Assembly (NCBI RefSeq): GCF_000719285.1
Contig: NZ_JOFS01000033.1
Location: 38,408-102,407 of the forward strand
Length of the DNA: 64,000 bases
Reading direction: 5' to 3'
Source: Streptomyces bicolor
Lineage (GTDB): Bacteria > Actinomycetota > Actinomycetes > Streptomycetales > Streptomycetaceae
The position numbers and the translations under genes are program-made. The notes under the pieces were generated by a model. The model saw nothing but the letters and a program-made list of their open reading frames with translations, did not search any database and was not told the origin of the DNA. Positions 48,559-57,469 of this stretch are shown here, piece after piece (positions within the stretch are counted from its first letter, which is position 1; every line of letters starts with the position of its first letter).

Positions 48559-49203
48559 GTGGGTACGAAGGACCGGCTGGCGGACTACCACGGCAAGCGC
48601 GACTTCGGGCGGACCCGTGAGCCGGAGGGGCGTGCGGAGGCCTCCGGTGACGAGCCTCGGTTCGTGGTGCAGATCCATGATGCGAGCACGCTGCACTTCG
48701 ACTTCCGGCTCCAGGTGGACGACGTGCTGAAGTCCTGGTCGGTGCCGAAGGGGCCCTCCGACGATCCGCACGACAAGCGGCTCGCGATGCCCACCGAGGA
48801 CCATCCGCTGGAGTACGAGGAGTTCGAGGGCGTGATCGCGAAGGGTGAGTACGGGGGCGGCACCGTGATCGTCTGGGACAACGGCACGTACGAACCGCTG
48901 AGCCATGACCGCAGGGGACGGCCCGTCGACTTCGGTGAGTCGCTCGAGCGCGGTCATGCCACCTTCCGGTTGCGGGGGTCGAAGCTGCACGGGGAGTACG
49001 CGCTGACCCGGTTCCGCGACGGCCTGGACGGTGAGCGTGAGGCGTGGCTGCTGGTGAAGGCCGGCAAGGCGCGAGCGGGCGGGCACAGCACCCCGGACCC
49101 GCGCCGGGCCCGTTCGGTGATGACCGGTCGTACGCTGGCCCAGGTCGCGGCCGACGGCGACGAGGAGTGGACCCCGAGAACCGGGCGTCCTGCGGTCCCG
49201 TGA
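48559..49203 (+). CDS. LigD-type 3'-phosphoesterase domain protein
   Basis: A 214-residue stand-alone version of the LigD N-terminal phosphoesterase module. FVVQIHDASTLHFDFRLQVD (His and Asp ligands) and KSWSVPKGPSDDPHDKRLAM are the core metal-binding motifs, followed by YEEFEGVIAKGEYGGGTV. In full LigD this domain trims ribonucleotide or 3'-phosphate ends before ligation in non-homologous end joining. GGGAAGGAGG precedes the GTG start. A separate ligase-domain protein lies 9 kb downstream; Ku and a polymerase domain are not in the window. Confidence 0.9.
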   Translation: MGTKDRLADYHGKRDFGRTREPEGRAEASGDEPRFVVQIHDASTLHFDFRLQVDDVLKSWSVPKGPSDDPHDKRLAMPTEDHPLEYEEFEGVIAKGEYGGGTVIVWDNGTYEPLSHDRRGRPVDFGESLERGHATFRLRGSKLHGEYALTRFRDGLDGEREAWLLVKAGKARAGGHSTPDPRRARSVMTGRTLAQVAADGDEEWTPRTGRPAVP

Positions 49204-49294
49204 TTTCGGCGGATGTTGTGGTTCCGCCCTCAACTACCCTTCCGTGCCTCTATGTTCACGGCGACATCACTCTCGCCGCAGGAGGCACGTCGTC

Positions 49295-49729
49295 ATGCGT
49301 CCCGCTCTCCGCATCGCCGTCACCGGCGCCCTGGCCGCCGCCACCGTTCTCGTCGCCGGACCCGCTCAGGCGACTCCGCCCGGGCCGGGAGTCACCGGCC
49401 GGATCATCAGTCAGAAGACCGTCGGCGACACCGACTACATACTCCGGGAGGTCACCATCCCGCCGGGTCAGGCCACCGGCTGGCACTACCACGACGGCCC
49501 TCTGTACGCCTTCACTCAGCAGGGCACCCTGAGCCACTACAACTCCGCCTGTGTCTCCGACGGTGTCTACCCGAAGGGCAGCTTCATCCAGGAACCGGCC
49601 GGCCCCGGCAACGTCCACATAGGCCGCAACGAGGGCGACACCCCGGTCGTCCTCGACGTGCTCTACGTGCTGCCGCACGGCGCGCCGTTCTCCCGGGACG
49701 CGCCCAACCCGGGCTGCCCCTTCGAGTGA
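49295..49729 (+). CDS. Secreted cupin-domain protein
   Basis: A 144-residue exported single-domain cupin. The signal peptide is MRPALRIAVTGALAAATVLV with likely cleavage after GPAQA. The cupin barrel shows GWHYHDGPLYAFTQQGTLSHY (His ligands of motif 1) and an incomplete motif 2 near GNVHIGRNEGDTPVVL. The ATG at 49295 follows AGGAGG at a good distance. It may bind a metal ion, but no enzymatic role can be assigned. Its stop abuts the stop of the convergent phosphatase gene. Confidence 0.85.
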   Translation: MRPALRIAVTGALAAATVLVAGPAQATPPGPGVTGRIISQKTVGDTDYILREVTIPPGQATGWHYHDGPLYAFTQQGTLSHYNSACVSDGVYPKGSFIQEPAGPGNVHIGRNEGDTPVVLDVLYVLPHGAPFSRDAPNPGCPFE

Positions 49730-52099
49730 TCAGGTGGGCGGCAGCGGCTGTTCGGCCCAGATCGTCTTGCCGCTGTCGGTCTGCCGGCTGCCCCAGCGCT
49801 GGGTGAGCTGGGCGACGAGCAGCAGTCCGCGGCCGCCCTCGTCGTAGGCGTGGGCCCGGCGCAGGTGGGGGGAGGTGGAACTGCCGTCGGAGACCTCGCA
49901 GATGAGGGTGCGGTCGCGGATCAGGCGCAGCTGGATGGGCGGTGCGCCGTACCGGATGGCGTTGGTGACGAGTTCGCTGACGACGAGTTCGGTGACGAAG
50001 GCCGCCTCGTCCAGCCCCCACGCGGTCAGCTGGTCCGTGGCTGCCTGCCGGGTGGCCGCCACGTGCTCGGGGTCCGGCAGGACGTCCCAGGTGGCGATGC
50101 GGTCGGCGCCCAGGGCCCGGGTGCGGGCCAGCAGCAGGGCCACGTCGTCGCTGGGGTCCTCCGGCAGGACGGCCTTGAGGACGGTGTCGCACAGGGCGTC
50201 GAGGCTCTCGGCGGGCGCGGTCAGCGCGCGGCACAGCTCGGCGGTGGAGTGGTCGATGTCGCGGTCGCGGTCCTCGATGAGGCCGTCCGTGTACAGGGCG
50301 ACCAGGGAGCCCTCCGGCAGCTCCACGTCCATGGCCTCGAAGGGCAGCCCGCCGACGCCCAGCGGTGGTCCCGCGTTCAGGTCGACGACCCGTGTGCTGC
50401 CGTCGGGCAGGACGAGGACCGGCGGGGGATGACCCGCGGCGGCCAGGGTGAGGCGTCGGGTGACGGGGTCGTAGACGGAGTACAGGCAGGTGGCGCCCAG
50501 TTCGGCGACCTCGTCGGTGTCGTCCCCGGCGAGGTGGGTGACCAGGTCGTCGAGGTGGGTGAGGAGCTCGTCGGGCGGAAGGTCCACGTCGGCGAGGGTG
50601 CGCACGGCCGTGCAGAGGCGGCCCATGGTGGCCGACGACGGGATGCCGTGGCCGACGACGTCGCCGACGACGAGGGCGACCCGGCTGCCGGACAGCGGGA
50701 TCACGTCGAACCAGTCGCCGCCGATGCCGGCCTGCGAGCCGGACGGCCGGTAGCGGTGGGCCACCTCGACGGCCGCCTGTCCGGACAGTCCCCGGGGCAG
50801 CAGGTTGTGCTGCAGGGACAGCGCGGTGGAGCGTTCCCGGGCGAAGCGGCGGGCGTTGTCGACGCAGACGGCGGCCCGGCTGGCGAGTTCCTCGGCGAAC
50901 ACGGCGTCGTCGTCGCCGTAGTCGTCCGGTTCCCTGATGCGCACGAACACGGCGACACCGAGCGTGGTGCCGCGGGCCCGCAGCGGCACCGCCATCATCG
51001 AGTGGGCGCCCAAGCGGTGGCCCCGGCCGGCCGGGGCCCGGGCGTTGCGTTCCGCGACCCACCGCGTGAACGCCGGCTCGCCCGCCTGGCTCAGGACGAC
51101 CCTGCTCTCCAGGATCGCCCGGGCAGGAGGCGAGAACGGCGGGTAGTAGTCCACCTCACCGAGGTGCACGGCCGCTTCCGGGGTGCCCTCGGTGCCGGAG
51201 CCGTGGGCAACGCGGCGCAGGGCAATGTCGGTGCCGGCCAGCGCCGGCGGCTCGTCCGCGCCCAGCACCCAGTCGAACAGGTCCACGCTGGCGAAGTCGG
51301 CGAACCGGGGCACCACGACCCCGACCACTTCCTCAGCGGTCCGCACCACGTCCAGGGTCGTGCCGATGGTGGCGGCGGCCTCGTTCAGCAGGGCCAGCCG
51401 CTGCCGTGCCCAGTACTGGTCGGAGCTGTCGAAGGCGGCGAGCGCGGTTCCGATGAGCGCGCCGGAGGAGTCGCGCACCGGCCACATGTCCGTGGTCCAG
51501 GCGTGTTCCCGGTTCAGGGCGGGGGCGCCCGTGTAGCTCTCGTAGCGGATCGGCATGCCCGTCTCGGCGACCTGGCGCAGATGCCACAGGAAGCCCCGGC
51601 TGTGCACCTCGTCCTCGACGGTCTCCGGGAAGGGCCGGCCGAGCAGCGCCTCCTCTGCTACGCCCATGACCTTGCAGGCCACCTCGTTGAGCCGCAGGTA
51701 GCGCTGGTCGGTGTCGAAGATGGACATGGACATGGACGCCTGCTGGAAGGCCCGCTCCGCCAGGGTGGGCTCATGCCGGTCGGGCGGTGCGCCGGTGATC
51801 ACGTACCCGCCCGGTCCGCCGTCCTCGGCCAGGACGGGGCACGCCGTCACGTTCACGGCGACGGTCGAGCCGTCCCGGTGACGCAGCACGGCGGTGCCGG
51901 TCAGCGCCGCCACGGCGTCGGGCGGCGGCTGCTCGGCGAGCAGGTCCCGCACCGGCCGGCCCACGGCCTCCTCGGCCGTCAGGCCCGTCACCCGGCGGGC
52001 ACCCTCGCTCCACCCCGTGACGACACCCTGGACATCGATGATCGCCGCAGCGGAGACGCGCTCCATGTCGTCCAGCATGAGTCCTACGCCGCACCGCAT
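49730..52099 (-). CDS. PAS-PAS-GAF-SpoIIE phosphatase with HATPase domain
   Basis: A roughly 789-residue cytoplasmic signalling protein. Two PAS domains (about 10-105 and 115-225) are followed by a GAF domain (about 240-415), a SpoIIE/PP2C phosphatase (about 425-650; HRYRPSGSQAGIGGDWFDVI, VGDVVGHGIPSSATM, DPSDDVALLLAR) and an anti-sigma-type GHKL ATPase (about 660-785; VSELVTNAIRYGAPP, DEGGRGLLLV). The combination of a phosphatase and an anti-sigma kinase-like domain is typical of Streptomyces partner-switching regulators. Starts at 52099 and 52078 are both possible. Sensor ligand and target anti-sigma antagonist are unknown. Confidence 0.9.
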   Translation of the reverse strand: MRCGVGLMLDDMERVSAAAIIDVQGVVTGWSEGARRVTGLTAEEAVGRPVRDLLAEQPPPDAVAALTGTAVLRHRDGSTVAVNVTACPVLAEDGGPGGYVITGAPPDRHEPTLAERAFQQASMSMSIFDTDQRYLRLNEVACKVMGVAEEALLGRPFPETVEDEVHSRGFLWHLRQVAETGMPIRYESYTGAPALNREHAWTTDMWPVRDSSGALIGTALAAFDSSDQYWARQRLALLNEAAATIGTTLDVVRTAEEVVGVVVPRFADFASVDLFDWVLGADEPPALAGTDIALRRVAHGSGTEGTPEAAVHLGEVDYYPPFSPPARAILESRVVLSQAGEPAFTRWVAERNARAPAGRGHRLGAHSMMAVPLRARGTTLGVAVFVRIREPDDYGDDDAVFAEELASRAAVCVDNARRFARERSTALSLQHNLLPRGLSGQAAVEVAHRYRPSGSQAGIGGDWFDVIPLSGSRVALVVGDVVGHGIPSSATMGRLCTAVRTLADVDLPPDELLTHLDDLVTHLAGDDTDEVAELGATCLYSVYDPVTRRLTLAAAGHPPPVLVLPDGSTRVVDLNAGPPLGVGGLPFEAMDVELPEGSLVALYTDGLIEDRDRDIDHSTAELCRALTAPAESLDALCDTVLKAVLPEDPSDDVALLLARTRALGADRIATWDVLPDPEHVAATRQAATDQLTAWGLDEAAFVTELVVSELVTNAIRYGAPPIQLRLIRDRTLICEVSDGSSTSPHLRRAHAYDEGGRGLLLVAQLTQRWGSRQTDSGKTIWAEQPLPPT

Positions 52100-52175
52100 C
52101 AAACGCGATGCCCGGGCGGTTACCGCCGCGACGCCATGACGCGCGCGGGTGCCGCCGTGCCGGGTGCCCGTCCGC

Positions 52176-52634
52176 TCACTTGCGCAGCGCGGCCAGGGCC
52201 CGGTCGGCGTGGGTGTTCATCCGCAGTTCGCTGCGGACCACCTCCAGGACGGTGCGGTCCTGCCCTATGACGAAGGTGACCCGTTTGGTGGGCGCCAGGG
52301 AGAAGCCGCGGGTCACGCCGAACCGCTCCCGGACCGTGCCGTCGGCGTCGGACAGCAGCGGCATGCCGAGGGTGTGCCGGTCGGCGAACTCCTGCTGGCG
52401 TTCGACCCCGTCCCCGCTGATGCCCACGGGCCGGGCTCCGACGGCGGCGAATTCGGCGGCGAGATCACGGAAGTGGCAGGCCTCCGCTGTGCAGCCCGGG
52501 GTGAGGGCGGCGGGGTAGAAGAAGAGCACCACCGGTCCCTCGGCGAGCAGGTCGGTGAGGCTGCGGACGGTGCCGGTCTCGTCCGGCAGCGCGAAGTCCT
52601 CGACCTTGTCCCCGACCTTCAGCTGTGCGCTCAT
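52176..52634 (-). CDS. Peroxiredoxin (BCP/AhpC-TSA type)
   Basis: A 152-residue thiol peroxidase. The active loop is FFYPAALTPGCTAEACHF, with the peroxidatic Cys in TPGC and a second Cys five residues later as in BCP-type atypical 2-Cys peroxiredoxins. It reduces hydrogen peroxide and organic peroxides using thioredoxin. The ATG overlaps the stop of the upstream DoxX-family gene (ATGA), so the two are translationally coupled. Confidence 0.93.
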   Translation of the reverse strand: MSAQLKVGDKVEDFALPDETGTVRSLTDLLAEGPVVLFFYPAALTPGCTAEACHFRDLAAEFAAVGARPVGISGDGVERQQEFADRHTLGMPLLSDADGTVRERFGVTRGFSLAPTKRVTFVIGQDRTVLEVVRSELRMNTHADRALAALRK

Positions 52635-53011
52635 GCCCGGCCCTCCGCGTTCTTCGCGACGCTCCGGGCCCACAGCACGAGCGGGATCTGCAGCGGCAGC
52701 CGGCCGAGGGCGGCGGCCCTCTGCGGCGCCGGGCGGTGCCGCCAGTCGACGGCCATCTTCACGTTCGCGGGGAACACACCGACGAAGAAGGCCGCCGTGG
52801 CCAGCGCGGCGGCCTTGCGGGTGCGCGGCAGCGCCAGACCGGCCGCCAGCGCGAGTTCGGCGGCGCCACTGGCGTACGTCCAGGTGCGGGGCGTCCCCGG
52901 CAGGGCGCGCGGCACGGTCTCGTCGAACCGGCGTGGGGCGGCGAAGTGGGCGACACCCGCGGTGGCCAGCAGGCCGGCGAGCAGCAGGGGCGAGCGTTCG
53001 GACCGGGGCAC
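52631..53011 (-). CDS. DoxX-family membrane protein
   Basis: A 126-residue membrane protein with four predicted helices (LLLAGLLATAGVAHFAAP, WTYASGAAELALAAGLAL, ALATAAFFVGVFPANVKM and a last short one). AGVAHF and the GAAELALAAGL segment are typical of DoxX. The GTG start is preceded by GGAGG with ideal spacing. In other actinobacteria DoxX forms a membrane-associated oxidoreductase complex with thiol and superoxide enzymes; overlap with a peroxiredoxin here fits an oxidant-defence role. Confidence 0.85.
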   Translation of the reverse strand: MPRSERSPLLLAGLLATAGVAHFAAPRRFDETVPRALPGTPRTWTYASGAAELALAAGLALPRTRKAAALATAAFFVGVFPANVKMAVDWRHRPAPQRAAALGRLPLQIPLVLWARSVAKNAEGRA

Positions 53012-53093
53012 GGATCCTCCTTGGATGGCCTGCCGCCGGATGCTACCGGAGGGTAGATCACGGCCGGTCACCCGCCCCGGCAGGTCACCCGCC

Positions 53094-53205
53094 CTACTGC
53101 GTGCGACGGTTGTGGGTTCCGGGCCTGTATCCGAAGGACCGGCGGAACACGTCGATGAAGGCGCTGGCGGAGGACCAGCCGCAGCGGTGGGCGACGGGGT
53201 GCTGT
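53094..53205 (-). pseudogene. AraC-family regulator, C-terminal fragment
   Basis: The last 35 or so codons of an AraC/XylS regulator: VAHRCGWSSASAFIDVFRRS followed by FGYRPGTHNR and a stop at 53094. This is the second HTH of the family. No upstream coding for the rest of the protein is seen; the preceding DNA leads into non-homologous sequence by about 53210. It is a truncated relic. Confidence 0.75.
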
Positions 53206-53304
53206 GGCTGCGGGAGCCGGCGGTGCCCGGAGGGGCGGACCCCGGACCCTGCGCATCCGGTGGGCGCGCTCGTGCGACGTCGGCGTGACCGCGCGAGGAA
53301 CCCG

Positions 53305-53835
53305 TCAGGCGGTCCCGGACGGCGCCGACTGCTGCGGTTCGCCGTCCTCCTCGATGGCGTGGGCGAGGAAGTCGTCGACCATGCGGTGGAAGAGCGAGGC
53401 CAGCTGACGCAGTTCCTCCGGTGTCCAGTCGGCCAACGCGAGCTGCATGCCGCGGGCGCCGGCGTCGCGCACCCGGGCGATGGCCTGCCGGCCGGCCTCG
53501 GTGAGCTCGATGCGCTGGGCTCGGCGGTCCTGCGGGTCGGGGACGCGGGTGACGTACCCGGACTTCTGCAGTTGCTGCACCGTACGCGTGACGTGCGAGG
53601 CCTCCACCCCGAGCCGGCTGGCCAGCTCCCCAGGCCGCAGCGGTTCGCAGTCGGCGACCTGGCGCAGCAGCGCCACGGCGGCCCGGTCAAGCGGCACGCC
53701 GGCCAGGGCCATCAGCCGGTCGTGCTGCCGGGCCCGGGTGCTCAGGTAGGTGATCCGGGTGAGCGCACGCTCGATCTCGACCACTTCCGCGGACGCGGGT
53801 GTGCCGGGGAGTTCGGGGAGCGGTGGTGTGGACAT
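53305..53835 (-). CDS. MarR-family transcriptional regulator
   Basis: A 176-residue winged-helix regulator. DRAAVALLRQVADCEPLRPG leads into the HTH (ELASRLGVEASHVTRTVQQL) and the wing (YVTRVPDPQDRRAQRIELTE), flanked by dimerisation helices. The ATG at 53835 is preferred over 53844. It appears intact in a region otherwise full of gene fragments. MarR proteins usually respond to small phenolic or oxidant ligands; the target may be the neighbouring reductase, which is now broken. Confidence 0.9.
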   Translation of the reverse strand: MSTPPLPELPGTPASAEVVEIERALTRITYLSTRARQHDRLMALAGVPLDRAAVALLRQVADCEPLRPGELASRLGVEASHVTRTVQQLQKSGYVTRVPDPQDRRAQRIELTEAGRQAIARVRDAGARGMQLALADWTPEELRQLASLFHRMVDDFLAHAIEEDGEPQQSAPSGTA

Positions 53836-53869
53836 GCTGGCCACTTTACCATCTCGTTGCGTAACTCAA

Positions 53870-54637
53870 TTAATTTGCCGCTGCGCCGATCCCCACCGAC
53901 TCCCGCCAGCTCGCACCCTTCGCGATGGCCAGGCGCCACTGCCGGATCGCCTTGGGCGGCATCCCGACCGCGAGGGCGCCGGTCAGCCGGTCGCCGATGC
54001 GGTACGCGGCGACGAACCGGCGCTCGTCCAGGTCGCCCTCCACCACGGCGACCTCGTCGTGGCCGCGCAGATACCCGTACGCCTGGATCTTCATGTCGTA
54101 CTGGTCGGACCAGAAGTACGGCACCGGCGCGAACGGCTTCCCGGCACCGGGGTCGAGCAGGTTGCGCGCGGCCGCCATGCCCTGCTCGGCCGCGTTGGTG
54201 CGGTGCTCGATCCGCATCGCCACCCCGAACAGCGGGTTGTACCAGCGGGCGACGTCTCCTGCGGCGTACACGTTCCGCGCGGCCTGGCAGTACTCGTCGC
54301 ACACCACACCGTCGCCGACGGTGAGTCCGCTGCCGTCCAGCCAGTCCGTGTTGGGCCGGGAGCCGACCGCGACCAGCACCTCGTCGGCCTCGACCAGTTC
54401 GCCGTCGGCGAGGCGTACGCCGTCCCCGGTCACCTCGGTCACGGTGACCCCGCACCGCAGGTTCACGCCCCGCTCCAGGTGGGCCAGGGTCAGCACCTCG
54501 CCGACCTCCGTGCCGACGGCGTGGGCCAGCGGTACCGGGGCCGGTTCGAGAAGCGTGACCTGGCAGCCGAGCCGCCAGGCGATGCCCCACGACGATGGGC
54601 GCCCCCGAGCAGATCCCGGTGACGCCCTCGTTTGCAT
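53870..54637 (-). pseudogene. FAD-dependent ferredoxin/NAD(P)H reductase, N-terminally truncated
   Basis: The C-terminal 240 codons of a pyridine-nucleotide disulfide-type reductase (ferredoxin reductase group): LGCQVTLLEPAPVPLAHAVG, DEVLVAVGSRPNTDWLDGSG, NVYAAGDVARWYNPL and a family C-terminal domain. The N-terminal FAD-binding half is absent. The NAD-binding GxGxxG loop is cut: APIVVG is in one frame and IAWRLGCQ in the next, so a small deletion with frameshift lies near 54590. It cannot bind its cofactors and is inactive. Confidence 0.82.
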
Positions 54638-54646
54638 CGCTGCGGG

Positions 54647-55085
54647 TCAGGAATCGAGGTCGGCCCGCCCCAGCCAGTACCCGAAGCCCCGGCGCGTGTG
54701 GATCAGCGCCGGGCCGTCCCGGTCTACCTTGCGGCGCAGCCGGGAGACGAGCTGCTCGATCGCGTTGTCGCCGCGGTGGTCGCCCCAGACGCAGCGGCCG
54801 ATCTGCTCCTTGGACAGCACCCGGGGCGCGTTGACCAGGAGATGGCGCAGCAGTCGGTACTCCGCGGGCGTGAGGTCGAGGGCCCGCGTCCCACGCGTCG
54901 CCCGGCACACGGTGTCGTCCAGCACGAGGTCGCCGTACTGCGGTGGCTCGGCCCTGTGCGCGCCGGGGCGGGTGCCGCGGAGCAGCACCTGGATCCTGGT
55001 GAGGACTTCCGCGCCAGCGGCACGGGCGCCGAGGCGATCCGCCCCGTCCGGCGCCGCCGCGGCGGCCTGGGCCGAGAGTCGTCTG
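54647..55085 (-). pseudogene. OmpR-family response regulator with the receiver domain deleted
   Basis: The C-terminal winged-helix domain is complete (LDLTPAEYRLLRHLLVNAPR, IGRCVWGDHRGDNAIEQLVS, HTRRGFGYWLG). Upstream, AEVLTRIQVLLRGTRPG is the end of a receiver/linker, but the phospho-receiver core is missing. A GTG with AAGGAG near 55085 starts in a different frame (VQTTLG...), as if the original start survived and the receiver was deleted out of frame. At best a GTG at 54988 could express the DNA-binding domain alone. Confidence 0.72.
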
Positions 55086-55111
55086 CACGGTCGTACTCCT
55101 TGCGCCGGCTG

Positions 55112-55762
55112 TCAGCGGGCCGGTGTCACGGGTGCCAGCCACATGCCGACGACCGCGTCGGCGAGGCCCGTTGCGGCGTCGTCCCAGCTGGATCTCGGGG
55201 TAGGGGTGTGCTCGGCGAGGGCACGCTCGCGCTCGGCGGCCACGTGGACGATCAGGTGGCGGACCATCTCGCCGCGTTCGGCGCGGACCTCGGCCGGGAG
55301 GTCGGGCAGGCACCGGTTCAGGCCCTCGATGATCTTCTGCAGCGACGGGGCGGTGAGGGCCTCCTCGACCATGATCCGGTGCAGCGCCGGGTCGGAGACG
55401 ACCTGCGCGCAGAACCGCGCGTACCAGGTGGGGCTGCCGAGTGCGGCGAGGTGTTCGAGCGCCGGGCGGACCAGGCAGTCCACCCAGCCGCGCACGTCGT
55501 CGGGGTCGGCCAGCTCGGCGACCAGGCGGGCGCGGATCTCCTCGATGCGCGTGGCGTGCTTGCGGGCGATGGCGCGGACCAGGTCGGCCTTGGTGCCGAA
55601 GTGGTAGCCGACCGCCGTGTTGTTGCCCTGCCCGGCGGCCTCGCTGACCTGGCGGTTGGACACCGCGTACACGCCGTGTTCGGCGAAGAGCCGCTCGGCC
55701 GCGGTCAGGAGCAGCTCCCGGGTCGCGTTGACCTGCTCCTCCCGCAGGGTCCTGCCTGCCAT
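55112..55762 (-). CDS. TetR-family transcriptional regulator
   Basis: A 216-residue regulator. The N-terminal HTH spans about residues 12-58 (LLLTAAERLFAEHGVYAVSN, QVSEAAGQGNNTAVGYHFGT), with a helical ligand-binding domain after it. The ATG at 55762 begins MAGRTLREEQ. It appears intact. Upstream at 55838-55857 there is a weak CAATC...GATTG dyad in the divergent region that could be an operator. Ligand and targets are unknown. Confidence 0.9.
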   Translation of the reverse strand: MAGRTLREEQVNATRELLLTAAERLFAEHGVYAVSNRQVSEAAGQGNNTAVGYHFGTKADLVRAIARKHATRIEEIRARLVAELADPDDVRGWVDCLVRPALEHLAALGSPTWYARFCAQVVSDPALHRIMVEEALTAPSLQKIIEGLNRCLPDLPAEVRAERGEMVRHLIVHVAAERERALAEHTPTPRSSWDDAATGLADAVVGMWLAPVTPAR

Positions 55763-55897
55763 GATCACCACCGCACCGGGACTTCACGGATCACCGCGAC
55801 GGCCAGTCCCTCGAGCCGTCACGGACGCGCACACCTACAATCTAAGTCACCTGATTGAAAGAAGCGTGAAGATGGTGGAGCGGGCTGCACCGCCGCG

Positions 55898-56773
55898 ATG
55901 GCCTTCGGGATGTATGTGTTCCTCACGGTCCTGCTGATCACCGCCGTCGGGACGGTCGCGGTGCTCGGTTGCCGGCTGCTGCCCGAGACGGTGCGGGTGC
56001 GCACGGCCATGCGCGATCCCGGCACGCTCACCGATCTGCGCTGGATGGCCACCTACTACGGGTACGGCGCACTGCTCTTCCTCGCCCACCGCGTTGCTGA
56101 GGCCGTCCCCGAAGGCGCTGCTGGCGGCGCAGGTGGAGCAGCTGAGCGCGACGCGGGCCGACGCGATCGCCGCCCACGGCGCCAGCTGCGCCGTATCGAG
56201 CGGGACCTGCACGACGGCGCACAGGCCCGACTCGTGGCGCTGTCCCTGCGGATCGGGCTCGCCAAACGCGCCTACGATCGCGATCCGGACGCCGCTCGCA
56301 AGCTGCTGGACGACGCCCAGGAGCAGACCGAGCAGGCGCTGGTGGAGCTGCGGCAGGTGGTGCGCGGCATCCATCCGCCGATCCTGACCGACCGCGGCCT
56401 GGTCGGCGCCGTGCGGGCGCTGGCGGCGGGGTGGGGGTCCCCCTGCTCGAGCGAAGCCGACCTGCGGGTCACGGTGGACGTCGAGGGGCTCGAGGAGGAC
56501 GGGCCGAGGGCGCCCGCCGCGGTGCGGCGGCGGGTCGACGCGCTCGACGGTGCGGTGCGGATGTCCAGCCCGGTCGGCGGCCCCACGGTCATCGAGTGGA
56601 GCTGCCGTGCGTGTGGTGAGGCCGGGCTCTGCTCCCCCTCGGGGATGACCTCGCCCCTGGCGCCTACTGCGTTTCGAGTACCGGCGAATGTCGGCAGACG
56701 GACGACGACGTGCCGGGCTGTTCCCTGGAGGCTGTACCCGACCGCTCCGGAACCGGAAGAACCCCCCTCATGA
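55898..56773 (+). pseudogene. NarL-type sensor histidine kinase, degraded
   Basis: Remnant of a two-component kinase. A membrane segment (MYVFLTVLLITAVGTVAVLG) and the HisKA_3 phospho-acceptor region (RRIERDLHDGAQARLVALSL, VELRQVVRGIHPPILTDRGL) survive. Between about 56100 and 56181 the family sequence (LLAAQVEQLSATRADAIAAH) is in another frame, so there are two compensating indels. A short repeat interrupts it at about 56433-56460. The HATPase domain is almost entirely deleted; only its end (RRVDALDGAVRMSSPVGGPT) remains. The reading frame stays open by chance into the next gene. No kinase activity is possible. Confidence 0.85.
56433..56460. repeat. Degenerate short interspersed repeat inside the kinase remnant
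   Basis: GGGGGTCCCCCTGCTCGAGC followed by GAAGCCGA matches the left part of a short Streptomyces repeat; its core TCGAGCGAAGCCG is shared with 36256-36268. Here it replaces sequence in the kinase and may have contributed to its decay. Confidence 0.55.
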
Positions 56774-57456
56774 CCATCCGTGTACTGCTCGCCGACGACC
56801 AGGCCCTGCTGCGCGCCACCTTCCGGATCCTGATCGACTCCTGCCCCGACATGGAGGTGGTCGGCGAGGCCACCGACGGCGCCGAGGCCGTCGACCTCGC
56901 CCGGGCCCACCGCCCCGACCTCGTCCTGATGGACATCCGCATGCCGGGCACCGACGGGCTGGCCGCCACGTCCGCGATCTGCGCCGACCCGGACCTCGCG
57001 GCGGTGCGCGTGCTGATCCTCACCACGTTCGAGATCGACGAGTACGTGGCGCAGGCGCTGCGGGCCGGGGCGAGCGGCTTCCTCGGCAAGGACGTCACCG
57101 CGGACGTACTGCTCGACGGCATCCGGACCGTGGCCGCCGGCGAGTCCCTGCTCTCCCCCACGGCGACCCGCACGCTGATCACCCGGTTCCTGGCCTCGCC
57201 GGCCGATAGCTCGCAGTCGGCCGCGCCCGAGCACCTCGCCGCCCTCACCGCCCGGGAACGGGAGGTCATGGCGTGGGTCGCCGAGGGCCACTCCAACGAG
57301 GAGATCGCCGGGAAGCTCTTCGTCAGCCCACTGACCGTGCGCACCCACGTCCACCGCGCCATGACGAAGCTGGGCGCCCGCGACCGCGCCCAACTCGTCG
57401 TGATGGCCTACCAGTCGGGGCTGGTGCGGGCCATGCCGCCGAACGCGGACAACTGA
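56770..57456 (+). CDS. NarL/LuxR-type response regulator
   Basis: A 228-residue response regulator. The receiver domain has DD in LLADDQALLRATF, the phospho-acceptor Asp in LVLMDIRMPGTDG, the conserved Thr in LILTTFEIDEYV and Lys in GFLGKDVT. The C-terminal LuxR HTH is LTAREREVMAWVAEGHSNEE followed by IAGKLFVSPLTVRTHVHRAM. It looks fully functional, while the kinase gene ending at its start codon is broken, leaving it an orphan. A 14-bp stem hairpin follows. Confidence 0.93.
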   Translation: MTIRVLLADDQALLRATFRILIDSCPDMEVVGEATDGAEAVDLARAHRPDLVLMDIRMPGTDGLAATSAICADPDLAAVRVLILTTFEIDEYVAQALRAGASGFLGKDVTADVLLDGIRTVAAGESLLSPTATRTLITRFLASPADSSQSAAPEHLAALTAREREVMAWVAEGHSNEEIAGKLFVSPLTVRTHVHRAMTKLGARDRAQLVVMAYQSGLVRAMPPNADN

Positions 57457-57469
57457 GGTCGCTCGGTCC

